Source of the DNA: Terrabacter sp040702505
GTDB lineage: Bacteria; Actinomycetota; Actinomycetes; Actinomycetales; Dermatophilaceae
Length of the DNA stretch: 64,000 nucleotides
Assembly: GCF_040702505.1 (NCBI RefSeq)
Contig: NZ_JBFBLC010000011.1
Span: 1-64,000 of the forward strand
Direction: 5' to 3'
The position numbers and the translations under genes were made by a program. Of this stretch, positions 16,859 to 24,767 are shown in pieces. The notes under the pieces were generated by a model. That model had not been told where the DNA came from, ran no database searches, and was given only the letters and a program-made list of their open reading frames with translations. Every line of letters starts with the position of its first letter. The stretch's first letter is position 1.

Positions 16859-18057
16859 GGATCGCCATGGTGTCGGAGCACGCCAACCCCCTCGCCCTGC
16901 TGGGCGGCGCGGACGCGGGCGGCCAGAACGTGCACGTCGGCGCCCTGTCGGCGCAGCTCGCGGCCCGGGGGCACGAGGTGACCGTCTACAGCCGGTGGAC
17001 CGCCCCCGACGTCCAGGAGCGGGTGGAGACCGCCGACGGCTACGTCGTCGAGCACGTCCCCGTCGGCCCGCCCGAGGAGGTCCCCAAGGACGACCTGCTG
17101 CCGCACATGCCGGCCTTCGCGCGCTACCTCGAGGACCGGTGGAGTGAGCGCCCCGTCGACATCGTGCACGCCCACTTCTGGATGAGCGGGATGGCCGGCA
17201 CGCGGGCGGCCCGCCGCGTCGGCATACCGGTGGTGCAGACGTTCCACGCCCTCGGCACGGTCAAGCGCCGCCAGCAGGGGGCCCGTGACACGAGCCCACC
17301 CGAACGGCTCGGTATCGAGCGGCGGCTGTGCCGGCAGGTCGACCGGGTCATCGCCACGTGCACCGACGAGGTCGAGGAGCTCGGCGTCATGGGGCTGCCG
17401 GCACGCCGCGCCACCGTCGTGCCGTGCGGCGTCGACACCGACGTCTTCCGGCCGTATGCCGTCCCGCCCCGCCGGCGACCGCGGCTGCTCTCGATCGGGC
17501 GCCTCGTCGAGCGCAAGGGCGTCGGCAACGCCATCGAGGCGCTGGCTGCCGTGCCGGACGTCGACCTCGTCGTCGCCGGCGGGCCGCACCCGTCGCAGCT
17601 CGACACCGACCCCGAGATCCGGCGGCTGCGCGAGGTGGCCAGGCGCTTCGGCGTCCAGGACCGGGTCAGCTTCCTCGGCGGCGTCGGCCGCGAGGACGTG
17701 CCCCGGCTGATGAACGAGGCCGACCTCGTCGTCGCGGTGCCGTGGTACGAGCCGTTCGGCATCGTGCCCGTCGAGGCCATGGCCTGCGGGCGTCCGGTCG
17801 TCGGGTCCGCCGTCGGTGGCCTGCTCGACACGGTGCTGCCCGGCCAGACCGGCGAGCTGGTCCCACCGCGCCACCCCGAGGCCCTGGCCGGGGTGCTGCG
17901 CCGGCTGGTCGCGGACGAGGAGCGGCGGGAGGCCTACGGGCGCGCCGGTCGCGACCGCGCCGTGGCGCTCTACCGGTGGTCGTGCGTGGCGGCAGCCACG
18001 GAGGACGTCTACGCCGAGGTGGTCGCCGACACGGCGGGGAAGGCGGTGGCACGGTGA
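16855..18057 (+). CDS. family 4 glycosyltransferase
   Basis: 400 residues with a GT-B fold. It opens MRIAMVSEHANPLALLGGADAGGQ, a layout seen in sucrose-phosphate-synthase/MshA-like family 4 enzymes. The C-terminal half has RLLSIGRLVERKGVGNAIEAL and the donor motif PWYEPFGIVPVEAMACGRPVVGSAVGG. AGGAGG (16843-16848) precedes the ATG, which overlaps the previous stop. The donor could be a hexose or a heptose nucleotide; the sequence does not decide. It is coupled to gmhA-like by a GTGA overlap. Confidence 0.9.
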   Translation: MRIAMVSEHANPLALLGGADAGGQNVHVGALSAQLAARGHEVTVYSRWTAPDVQERVETADGYVVEHVPVGPPEEVPKDDLLPHMPAFARYLEDRWSERPVDIVHAHFWMSGMAGTRAARRVGIPVVQTFHALGTVKRRQQGARDTSPPERLGIERRLCRQVDRVIATCTDEVEELGVMGLPARRATVVPCGVDTDVFRPYAVPPRRRPRLLSIGRLVERKGVGNAIEALAAVPDVDLVVAGGPHPSQLDTDPEIRRLREVARRFGVQDRVSFLGGVGREDVPRLMNEADLVVAVPWYEPFGIVPVEAMACGRPVVGSAVGGLLDTVLPGQTGELVPPRHPEALAGVLRRLVADEERREAYGRAGRDRAVALYRWSCVAAATEDVYAEVVADTAGKAVAR

Positions 18058-18689
18058 ACGCCGGTCCGACGAGCTTCACCCCGTGCGACCACGAGCACCT
18101 CGCGGCCCTCGTGCAGGCGGCCAGCACCTTCACCCCCTGCGTCGAGCTCGCCGACCGGTGGGGAGCCCGTCTCGCGGCGACGCTCGAGAACGGCGGCCGC
18201 CTGCTGGCAGCGGGCAACGGCGGCAGTGCCGCCCAGGCCCAGCACCTGACCGCAGAGCTCGTCGGCCGCTACCGGCTCGACCGCCGCCCCTTCTCCGCGA
18301 TCTGCCTCAGCTCCGAGACCTCGACCCTGACCGCGGTCGTCAACGACTACCCGCCCGAGGAGCTCTTCGCGCGGCAGGTCGAGGCGCACGGGCGCGAGGG
18401 CGACGTGCTCGTGCTGCTCTCGACGAGCGGGCGCAGCCCCAACGTCGTCGAGGCGGCGCGCCGAGGGCGTGAGGCGGGCCTGGTCGTGTGGGCGCTCACG
18501 GGGCCGGCGCCGAACCCGCTCGCCGAGGTGGCCGACGAGGCCCTCAGCGTGGACGCCGAGTTCACCGCGACCGTGCAGGAGCTGCACCTCGTCGCGCTCC
18601 ACATCCTCTGCGCCGGGCTCGACCGCGCCCTCGGCGTGCTGCCGAGCCGCACGCGGGAGGACGTCACCGCCATGGGGAGGCCGGCATGA
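18054..18689 (+). CDS. gmhA: phosphoheptose isomerase-like SIS protein (GmhA)
   Basis: 211 residues of the SIS fold. It has the GmhA pattern: an N-terminal helix pair, then GRLLAAGNGGSAAQAQHLTAELVGRY, VLVLLSTSGRSPNV and a C-terminal ATVQELHLVALHILC helix with the catalytic Glu/His region. GmhA converts sedoheptulose 7-phosphate to D-glycero-D-manno-heptose 7-phosphate, the first committed step to ADP- or GDP-heptose. GTGA overlap sets the start. HldE-like and GmhB-like partners flank it in the same operon, which strongly supports the assignment. Confidence 0.9.
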   Translation: MNAGPTSFTPCDHEHLAALVQAASTFTPCVELADRWGARLAATLENGGRLLAAGNGGSAAQAQHLTAELVGRYRLDRRPFSAICLSSETSTLTAVVNDYPPEELFARQVEAHGREGDVLVLLSTSGRSPNVVEAARRGREAGLVVWALTGPAPNPLAEVADEALSVDAEFTATVQELHLVALHILCAGLDRALGVLPSRTREDVTAMGRPA

Positions 18690-20173
18690 CCGGCCGCTCA
18701 CGCGCCACAGGGACGACGGCCGGCCTGAGCGGTCCGCTCGTCGTCGTCGGCGACGCCTTGCTCGACGTCGACGTCGAAGGCCGGGCGGGGCGGCTGTGCC
18801 CCGACGCGCCGGTCCCCGTGCTCGACGAGCTCGTCGAGCGGGCCCGTCCTGGTGGGGCGGCTCTCGCCGCCGCACTGGCGGCCCGGGACGGCGTCGAGGT
18901 GGTGCTCGTGACCGCGCTCGCCGACGACGAGGGCGGCCGGCGCCTCCGGCAGCTGCTCGCACCGGTCGAGGTCGTGGCACTCGCCCCGCAGGGGGCCACC
19001 CCGGTCAAGCGCCGCGTCCGCGCCGACGGCCAGTCGCTGCTGCGCCTCGACACCGGGGGCGCCCCGGGCGGCGTCGGCGCCGCACCCGAGCGGGCCCTCG
19101 ACGCCGTGCGCGCAGCAGGCGCCGTGCTCGTCTCCGACTATGGCCGCGGCACCGTGGACGCGCCCGGCCTGCGTGAGGTGCTCGCGGAGGTCGCGGGCGG
19201 CATACCCGTCGTCTGGGACCCGCACCCTCGCGGCGGCCGACCGGTGCCCGGCGTACGACTGGCCACCCCGAACGAGGAGGAGGCGGCGGTGCTGGCGGCG
19301 CGCGAGGGCCTCGAGGCCGGCGGACCGCCACACTCCCTCGTCGCAGCGCGACGTCGCGCCGAGGCGCTGTGCCGGGCCTGGCGGGCGCAGGGCGTCGCCG
19401 TGACGCTCGGTGCTCGAGGTGCCCTGCTGACCTACGGGAGCGGTACGCCGGTGCTGGCCCCCGCACCCGACGTCCAGTGCGTCGACGCATGCGGGGCCGG
19501 CGACCGCCTCGCCGTGTCGGCCGCCGTCGCCCTCGGCTCTGGTGCGGTCATGGCCGACGCCGTGGCCGAGGGGGTGCTGCGCTCGGCCGAGTACGTCTCC
19601 ACCGGGGGGCCGGCGTGCCTGGACCACCGCGACGGCTCGGCACCGGCCTGGGAGGCGCTGAGTGTCCCCGGCGCCGACGGTGCCCCGGGCCCCGGGGCAC
19701 CGACGGTCGTGGCGACGGGTGGCTGCTTCGACCTGCTCCACACCGGACACATCGAGACGCTCCGCGCCGCCCGGGCGCTCGGCGACCGGCTCGTCGTGTG
19801 CCTCAACTCCGACGCCTCGGTGCGCCGGCTCAAGGGCCCGGGACGGCCCATCGTGCCCGAGGCCGACCGGGCCCGGGTGCTGCTGGCGCTCGAGTGCGTC
19901 GACGAGGTGGTGCTCTTCGACGAGGACACCCCCGTCGAGGTGCTGCGTCGGGTGCGGCCGGCCATCTGGACCAAGGGCGGCGACTACGCCGGTGCCGACG
20001 TGCCCGAGCTCGCCGTGCTGGAGGAGTGGGACGGGCAGGCGGTCGTCCTGCCCTACGTCGAGGGCCGCTCGACGACGGCCCTCGTCGCGGCCGCGACCCG
20101 TCAGGACGCCAGGCCCGATGCACCAGCGGCCGCAGCCGCGAACCGATCAGCGACAGGAAGGACGGACGCATGA
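18686..20173 (+). CDS. hldE: bifunctional heptose 7-phosphate kinase / heptose 1-phosphate nucleotidyltransferase (HldE-like)
   Basis: 495 residues. Residues ~15-325 are a PfkB-type kinase (VVVGDALLDVDVEGR, and the catalytic DACGAGDR near 266-273). Residues ~342-475 are a cytidylyltransferase-fold domain with TGGCFDLLHTGHIETL and the closing RSTTALV. The order matches HldE, which phosphorylates heptose 7-phosphate at C1 and adenylates heptose 1-phosphate. The kinase N-terminal motif is degenerate (GGAALAAAL instead of GGAANVA), so kinase specificity should be treated with some care. A ~20-residue Ala-rich tail ends the protein. ATGA overlaps occur on both sides. Confidence 0.88.
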   Translation: MTGRSRATGTTAGLSGPLVVVGDALLDVDVEGRAGRLCPDAPVPVLDELVERARPGGAALAAALAARDGVEVVLVTALADDEGGRRLRQLLAPVEVVALAPQGATPVKRRVRADGQSLLRLDTGGAPGGVGAAPERALDAVRAAGAVLVSDYGRGTVDAPGLREVLAEVAGGIPVVWDPHPRGGRPVPGVRLATPNEEEAAVLAAREGLEAGGPPHSLVAARRRAEALCRAWRAQGVAVTLGARGALLTYGSGTPVLAPAPDVQCVDACGAGDRLAVSAAVALGSGAVMADAVAEGVLRSAEYVSTGGPACLDHRDGSAPAWEALSVPGADGAPGPGAPTVVATGGCFDLLHTGHIETLRAARALGDRLVVCLNSDASVRRLKGPGRPIVPEADRARVLLALECVDEVVLFDEDTPVEVLRRVRPAIWTKGGDYAGADVPELAVLEEWDGQAVVLPYVEGRSTTALVAAATRQDARPDAPAAAAANRSATGRTDA

Positions 20174-20952
20174 CGACCTCGACAGTGGGCTCGGCAGACG
20201 GCTCGACGGATGCCTCGACACAGGGCTCGACACAGGGCTCGACACAGGGCTCGACCTTGGGAACCGTGCTCGTGACGGGCGGAGCCTCCGGCCTCGGGGC
20301 CGCCGTGGCCCGGGCCGTCGCCGAGGAGGGCGGCCGCCCGCTCGTGCTCGACCGGCGAAGGCCGGAGCCCGAGGTGCTCGAGCTGCCGGATTCCGACGTC
20401 GGCATCGTCGACCTGGCCGACAGCCGGGCCGCCGAGCAGGCCGTGCGTGACCTCGTCGACGAGGCCGGCGGCGTCGATGCGGTCGTCACCTGTGCCGGCA
20501 CCGACGCCTGCGGCCGCTTCGACGAGATCGACGGCCCCGACTGGGACCGGGTGCTGCAGGTCAACCTGCTCGGCACCGCCGCCGTCGTCCGCGCCGCCAT
20601 GCCGTCCCTGCTCGAGCGCGGTGGCCGGGTCGTCACGGTCGCCTCGACGCTCGGCCTGCGCGTGCTCAGCGACGCGACGGCGTACTGCGCGTCGAAGTTC
20701 GGGGTCATCGGCTTCTCCCGGGCGCTGGCGGTCGAGACGCAGGGCCGGCTGGGCGTCACCACCCTGGTGCCCGGCGGCATGCAGACGGCCTTCTTCGACG
20801 GACGGCCGGACCAGTACAAGCCCGGCCCGGATGCCAAGCTCAACCGCCCCGAGGACGTCGCCGCCGCGGTCGTCTTCGCCCTGCGCCAGCCCCGCGGGTG
20901 CGAGGTGCGCGAGCTCGTCATCACGCCCTCCGTCGAGGGGTCTTGGCCCTGA
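20170..20952 (+). CDS. SDR family oxidoreductase of the heptose locus
   Basis: 260 residues of the classical short-chain dehydrogenase fold. A ~30-residue Ser/Thr/Gly-rich lead containing three STQG repeats is followed by TVLVTGGASGLGAAVARAV (NAD(P) site), the VTCAGT strand and the catalytic YCASK. It is not an extended SDR like HldD, the usual ADP-heptose 6-epimerase, so it may modify a sugar or glycan in another way. The ATG at 20170 overlaps the hldE stop. A start inside or after the repeat tract is possible, but no better ribosome-binding site is obvious. Confidence 0.85.
   Translation: MTTSTVGSADGSTDASTQGSTQGSTQGSTLGTVLVTGGASGLGAAVARAVAEEGGRPLVLDRRRPEPEVLELPDSDVGIVDLADSRAAEQAVRDLVDEAGGVDAVVTCAGTDACGRFDEIDGPDWDRVLQVNLLGTAAVVRAAMPSLLERGGRVVTVASTLGLRVLSDATAYCASKFGVIGFSRALAVETQGRLGVTTLVPGGMQTAFFDGRPDQYKPGPDAKLNRPEDVAAAVVFALRQPRGCEVRELVITPSVEGSWP
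20214..20249 (+). repeat. three 12-bp tandem repeats in SDR gene
   Basis: CTCGACACAGGG is repeated three times exactly, encoding STQG units in the disordered N-terminal lead of the SDR protein. A fourth degenerate unit starts at 20250. It looks like slippage within a non-essential linker. Confidence 0.8.
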
Positions 20953-20966
20953 GCCGGCAGGAGACG

Positions 20967-22025
20967 GTGGGGCGAACCGGACGAGGGACGGCAGGCCGTG
21001 CCCTCGTCCTGCGGGCGCTCGGCCTCGGCGACGTGCTCACCGCGGTCCCGGCCCTACGCGCGATCCGGCGCGGACTGCCGGACCACGAGATCGTCCTCGC
21101 GGGACCGGCTGCCCTCGCTGACCTGGTCGTGGCGCCGGACCTCGTCGACCGGGTGCTGCCGGCGCAGGGCCTCGCGCCCATCGAGTGGGACGGGCCAGGA
21201 CCGGACACGGCCGTCGACCTGCACGGCTGCGGCCCCGAGAGCCACCGGCTCCTCCAGTCGCTGCACCCGACGCGGCTCGTCGGTTTCGCCTGTGCCGCAG
21301 CGGGCATCGCCGGCCCCCCGTGGCGAGCGGGTGAGCACGAGGTACGCCGGTGGTGTCGTCTCGTGACCGAGGCCGGCTGGCCGGCCGACCCGTCCCAGCT
21401 GCGGCTCTCGCCTCCGTCGGTGTCCAGTCCCGCGCCGGGCGCCGTCGTGGTCCACCCCGGCGCCGCCTACCCCTCCCGCCGGTGGCCGGCGGAACGCTTT
21501 GCAGCAGTGGCGCGCTGGGCTACCGACCAAGGACTCCACGTCGTCGTGACCGGCAGCGCCGCCGAGGTGCCGCTCGCCCGGACCGTTGCCGATGCGGCCG
21601 GTCTGGGGTCCGGCGCCGTCCTCGCCGGCCGCACTGAGCTGACCGCGCTGGCCGCGCTCGTCCACGGCGCTCGCCTCGTGGTGTGCGGCGACACCGGAAC
21701 CGCTCACCTCGCCACGGCGTTCGGCACGCCGTCCGTCGTCCTCTTCGGCCCGGTGCCGCCCTCGGAGTGGGGACCGCCGGCGGACGGCCCACACACCGTG
21801 GTGTGGCACGGCGCGGGGCGCGCGGCGGCCGGTGGCCGCGGCGACCCGCACGGCGACGCGGTGGACCCTGCGCTCCTGGCGACGACCGTGGACGAGGTCG
21901 TCGCCGCGATGCGCGAACGGTTGCGCTTCAGTCGATCCCGTGACTCCGACTCACGCTCCGGCGCCGACCGCGAGGCCCTTCAGCCGGCCATGAACCAGAC
22001 CACGGGCGGGGCGTCAGGCCGCTGA
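20967..22025 (+). CDS. second family 9 glycosyltransferase (heptosyltransferase-like)
   Basis: About 352 residues. It opens ALVLRALGLGDVLTAVPALRAI, the diagnostic GT9 N-terminus, and later has AVVVHPGAAYPSRRWPAERFAAV and VVCGDTGTAHLATAFGTPSVVLFGP. I chose GTG 20967 because AGGAG lies a few bases upstream; TTG 20943 is an alternative closer to the SDR stop. It ends the plus-strand arm and overlaps the convergent epimerase gene by 12 bases. It is paralogous to the GT9 at 15752, suggesting two successive heptose additions or a heptose-heptose linkage. Confidence 0.88.
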   Translation: MGRTGRGTAGRALVLRALGLGDVLTAVPALRAIRRGLPDHEIVLAGPAALADLVVAPDLVDRVLPAQGLAPIEWDGPGPDTAVDLHGCGPESHRLLQSLHPTRLVGFACAAAGIAGPPWRAGEHEVRRWCRLVTEAGWPADPSQLRLSPPSVSSPAPGAVVVHPGAAYPSRRWPAERFAAVARWATDQGLHVVVTGSAAEVPLARTVADAAGLGSGAVLAGRTELTALAALVHGARLVVCGDTGTAHLATAFGTPSVVLFGPVPPSEWGPPADGPHTVVWHGAGRAAAGGRGDPHGDAVDPALLATTVDEVVAAMRERLRFSRSRDSDSRSGADREALQPAMNQTTGGASGR

Positions 22026-23042
22026 GCCGAGCTGCTCCTCGAACCACTCCAACGTGCGGCGCAGCCCCTCCTCGGCGGGCACCTGCGGCTTCCAGCCGAG
22101 CAGCTGCGCGGCCCGTGACGTGTCCGGGCGGCGCACCCGCGGGTCGTCCTCCGGGAGGTCCACGAAGGTGATCGGCGAGCTCGACCCCGCCAGACGGCAT
22201 ACGGTCTCGGCCAGCTCGAGGACGCTGATCTCCTCGTCGCCCCCGAGGTTGACCGGACCGGGGTGGTCGCTCTCGGCGAGGGCACAGAGGCCGGCGACGG
22301 TGTCGGTGACGTAGCAGAGCGAACGCGTCTGGCTGCCGTCGCCGGTCACGGTGATCGGCTCGCCGCGCAGGGCCTGGGTCATGAAGGCGGGAATCATCCG
22401 GCCGTCGTCGGTGCGCATCCCCGGCCCGTAGGTGTTGAAGATGCGGGCGATGCCGGTGTCGACGCCACGGCTCGTGCGATAGGCCGTCGTCAGCGCCTCG
22501 GCGAAGCGCTTCGCCTCGTCGTAGACGCTGCGGGGCCCGACCGGGTTGACGTTGCCCCAGTAGCTCTCCGGCTGCGGGTGCACGAGCGGGTCGCCGTAGA
22601 CCTCGGAGGTGGAGGCGAGCACGAAGCGGGCGCCGTTGACCTGGGCGAGGTCGAGGGCGTGCATCGTGCCCTGGCTGCCGACGAGCATGGTCTCGACCGG
22701 CAGCGCCGCATAGTGCACGGGAGAGGCGGGGGAGGCCAGGTGCATGACCTGGTCGACGTGCCCGGGCACGTCGAGCACTCGCGTCACGTCGGCCTCGACG
22801 AAGCTGAAGCAGGGATGGGTCGCGAGCTCCTCGACCACCGCGGGCGTGCCCGTGACGAGGTTGTCGACGGCCACGACCTCGCAGCCGTCGTCGAGCAGGC
22901 GGCGGCAGAGCCACGCCCCGAGGAACCCCGCGCCTCCCGTCACCACGACCCGTCGCGGGCCGGCATTCCGGGGGCCCCGCAGCGCGGTGGCTGCGTCTAC
23001 GCCTTCCACGCCGGACGCGTACCCGAGCCCTTCGAGGGCCAA
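22014..23042 (-). CDS. NAD-dependent epimerase/dehydratase, UDP-xylose synthase-like
   Basis: About 342 residues of the extended SDR fold. RRVVVTGGAGFLGAWLCRRLL binds NAD; SEVYGDP, YWGNVNP and the catalytic YDEAKRFAE are typical of UDP-glucuronate decarboxylase (UXS), which makes UDP-xylose from the product of Ugd. A TTG at 23042 gives the longest frame; GTG 23009 would remove a poorly conserved 11-residue lead, and neither has a clear ribosome-binding site. It follows the marR gene by 11 bases on the same strand but functionally belongs to the polysaccharide locus. Confidence 0.85.
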   Translation of the reverse strand: MALEGLGYASGVEGVDAATALRGPRNAGPRRVVVTGGAGFLGAWLCRRLLDDGCEVVAVDNLVTGTPAVVEELATHPCFSFVEADVTRVLDVPGHVDQVMHLASPASPVHYAALPVETMLVGSQGTMHALDLAQVNGARFVLASTSEVYGDPLVHPQPESYWGNVNPVGPRSVYDEAKRFAEALTTAYRTSRGVDTGIARIFNTYGPGMRTDDGRMIPAFMTQALRGEPITVTGDGSQTRSLCYVTDTVAGLCALAESDHPGPVNLGGDEEISVLELAETVCRLAGSSSPITFVDLPEDDPRVRRPDTSRAAQLLGWKPQVPAEEGLRRTLEWFEEQLGSAA

Positions 23043-23053
23043 ACCGCCGCGGC

Positions 23054-23551
23054 TCAGACCCCGAGCGAGCGGCCGAGCTTCGCGAGCAGGTCGGCGAGCG
23101 TCGACCGGTCCGCGGCGGTGAGGGCCTCGAGCAGGCGCGCCTCGTTGGCGAGGTGTGCCTCCACTGCCCGGTCCATCAGCTCACGTCCCTCGCGGGTCAG
23201 CGCGACGATGCGACTGCGCCGGTCGTCCTGGGCGGGCCGTCGCTCGACGAGCCCGGCCCGCTCGAGGCGGTCCAGGCGCTTGGTCACCGCTCCTGACGTC
23301 ACCATCGTCTGCTCCATGAGCTCGGTGGGCCTGAGCTCGTAGGGCTCCCCGGTGCGCCGCAGCGTCGCGAGGAGGTCGAAGTCGCCCTCGCCCAGGCCGA
23401 ACTCGGAGTAGACGTGCACCAGCTCCGACGTCAGGGCCAGGCCTACGCGGTGGAGGCGGCCGATCACGAGGATCGGCGAGGCGTCGAGGTCGGGGCGCGC
23501 GGCGGCCCACTGGTCGACGACGTGCTGGGCGTGGTCGGGCTGCTGGGTCAT
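23054..23551 (-). CDS. MarR family transcriptional regulator
   Basis: 165 residues. The winged-helix core is evident: LRPTELMEQTMVTSGAVTKRLDRLERAGLVERRPAQDDRRSRIVALT (helix-turn-helix and wing, about 75-120). Dimerisation helices lie at both ends. It is divergent from an EamA-type exporter, with only 40 bases between starts and two palindromic sites in that gap, so it very probably represses the exporter and itself. The ligand is unknown, but the pairing suggests a toxic or signalling compound. Confidence 0.92.
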   Translation of the reverse strand: MTQQPDHAQHVVDQWAAARPDLDASPILVIGRLHRVGLALTSELVHVYSEFGLGEGDFDLLATLRRTGEPYELRPTELMEQTMVTSGAVTKRLDRLERAGLVERRPAQDDRRSRIVALTREGRELMDRAVEAHLANEARLLEALTAADRSTLADLLAKLGRSLGV

Positions 23552-23562
23552 GCCGTGGAATA

Positions 23563-23604
23563 TATCTTCCCCGGAAGGTAGATTACCTTCCATGGAAGGT
23601 AATC
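23563..23604. promoter_or_regulatory. MarR operator: two TTCC/GGAA palindromes
   Basis: A perfect 24-bp palindrome (23581-23604) covers the ATG of the exporter gene. A second, imperfect 18-bp copy (23563-23580) sits directly before it, 12 bases from the marR start. Both share the core CTTCC..GGAAG(G)TA. AT-rich palindromes of this kind between divergent marR and transporter genes are typical MarR sites; binding here would block both genes. Confidence 0.8.
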
Positions 23605-24767
23605 GCCGGGGCTGGTCGGACGCCGCCCTCACCGCCGTCCCCGCCGTCGTGTGGGGCTCCACGTATGCCGTCACGCAGCAGTGGCTGCCCCCGGGTCGTC
23701 CGCTGTTCGCCGCCACCGTGCGGGCACTGCCCGTCGGCCTGCTCATGGTGCTGTGGCTGCGATGCCTGCCCGAGCGGGACTGGTGGTGGCGCTCGCTCGT
23801 GCTCGGCGCCCTCAACATCGGCCTCTTCTACGCCCTGCTCTTCTTCGCGGCCTACCGCCTCCCGAGCGGCCTGGGCGCCACGCTCGTGGCCACCGCCCCG
23901 ACAGTGACGATGGTCGTGAGCCGGATCCTGCTGGGGAAGCGACCGGCCCCCATCGCGGTGACAGCCGGCCTCGTCGGCCTTACGGGCGTCGCGCTGCTGG
24001 TGCTCCAGAACGGCTTCGACCGGCCGCTCGACGCGCTGGGCCTGGCCGCCGCCCTGCTCGCCGTGCTCCTCTCCTCGATCGGGTTCGTCCTCACACGCAA
24101 GTGGGCCCCGCCCGTCGCCGTGGTCACTGCGACCTCGTGGCAGCTGGTCGCGGGCGGTCTCGTGCTGCTGCCCCTCGGGCTGGCGGTCGAGGGAGCCCCG
24201 CCCGCGCTCGACCTGCCGGCCGTCGGTGCACTGCTCTATCTCGGCCTGCTCGGCAGCGGGGTCGCCTACGTCCTGTGGTTCAGGGGACTTGCCGTCCTGG
24301 GCCCGACGTCGGCGTCCATCATCGGACTGCTCAACCCGGTCGTCGGGGTGCTCCTCGGAGTCCTGCTCCTCGGCGAGCACTTCGGTCCGGTCCACCTGCT
24401 CGCGACGGTCCTCGTGCTCGGTAGCGTAGTCGTGGCGCAGGAACCGGTGCGGGTCCGCCTCGCACGTCTGACGGCCGGTCCCCGGCTAACGGGCCGACCG
24501 CCCCGAGCCGACCTGGTCCGGGGAGCCGGCCACGCGGCACACGACCCCGCTCTTCCGTCGACTGCCCCAGCGGGTCATGCTGTGGCATGGCAACCGACCA
24601 CGCGCCCGACAGCGACCACACCTTCGACGTCATCGTCATCGGACTCGGCCCGGGCGGTGAGCAGGTGGCCGGCACCCTCGCCGAGCGCGGCCTGCGCGTC
24701 CTCGCCGTCGACCGCAACCTCGTCGGGGGCGAGTGCCCCTACTGGGGCTGCGTGCCCTCGAAGATGA
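23592..24767 (+). CDS. EamA/DMT family exporter with abnormal C-terminal overrun
   Basis: 391 residues as read. Residues ~8-285 hold ten hydrophobic segments and two EamA repeats (AVVWGSTYAVTQQW; GLLNPVVGVLLGVLLLGE), the normal ~290-residue drug/metabolite exporter. After VVVAQEPVR the frame stays open for another ~105 residues of low-complexity sequence and overlaps the next gene by 181 bases. The tail is probably not conserved; a lost stop or a frameshift near 24470 is likely. The ATG lies inside the MarR operator. GGAAGG (23573-23578) is a distant ribosome-binding site. Confidence 0.8.
   Translation: MEGNRRGWSDAALTAVPAVVWGSTYAVTQQWLPPGRPLFAATVRALPVGLLMVLWLRCLPERDWWWRSLVLGALNIGLFYALLFFAAYRLPSGLGATLVATAPTVTMVVSRILLGKRPAPIAVTAGLVGLTGVALLVLQNGFDRPLDALGLAAALLAVLLSSIGFVLTRKWAPPVAVVTATSWQLVAGGLVLLPLGLAVEGAPPALDLPAVGALLYLGLLGSGVAYVLWFRGLAVLGPTSASIIGLLNPVVGVLLGVLLLGEHFGPVHLLATVLVLGSVVVAQEPVRVRLARLTAGPRLTGRPPRADLVRGAGHAAHDPALPSTAPAGHAVAWQPTTRPTATTPSTSSSSDSARAVSRWPAPSPSAACASSPSTATSSGASAPTGAACPRR

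Noticed and set aside
20214..20249. Regular tandem repeats as a CRISPR array
   Set aside because: Units are 12 bp with no spacers and lie in frame inside the SDR gene; no cas genes are present anywhere in the window.
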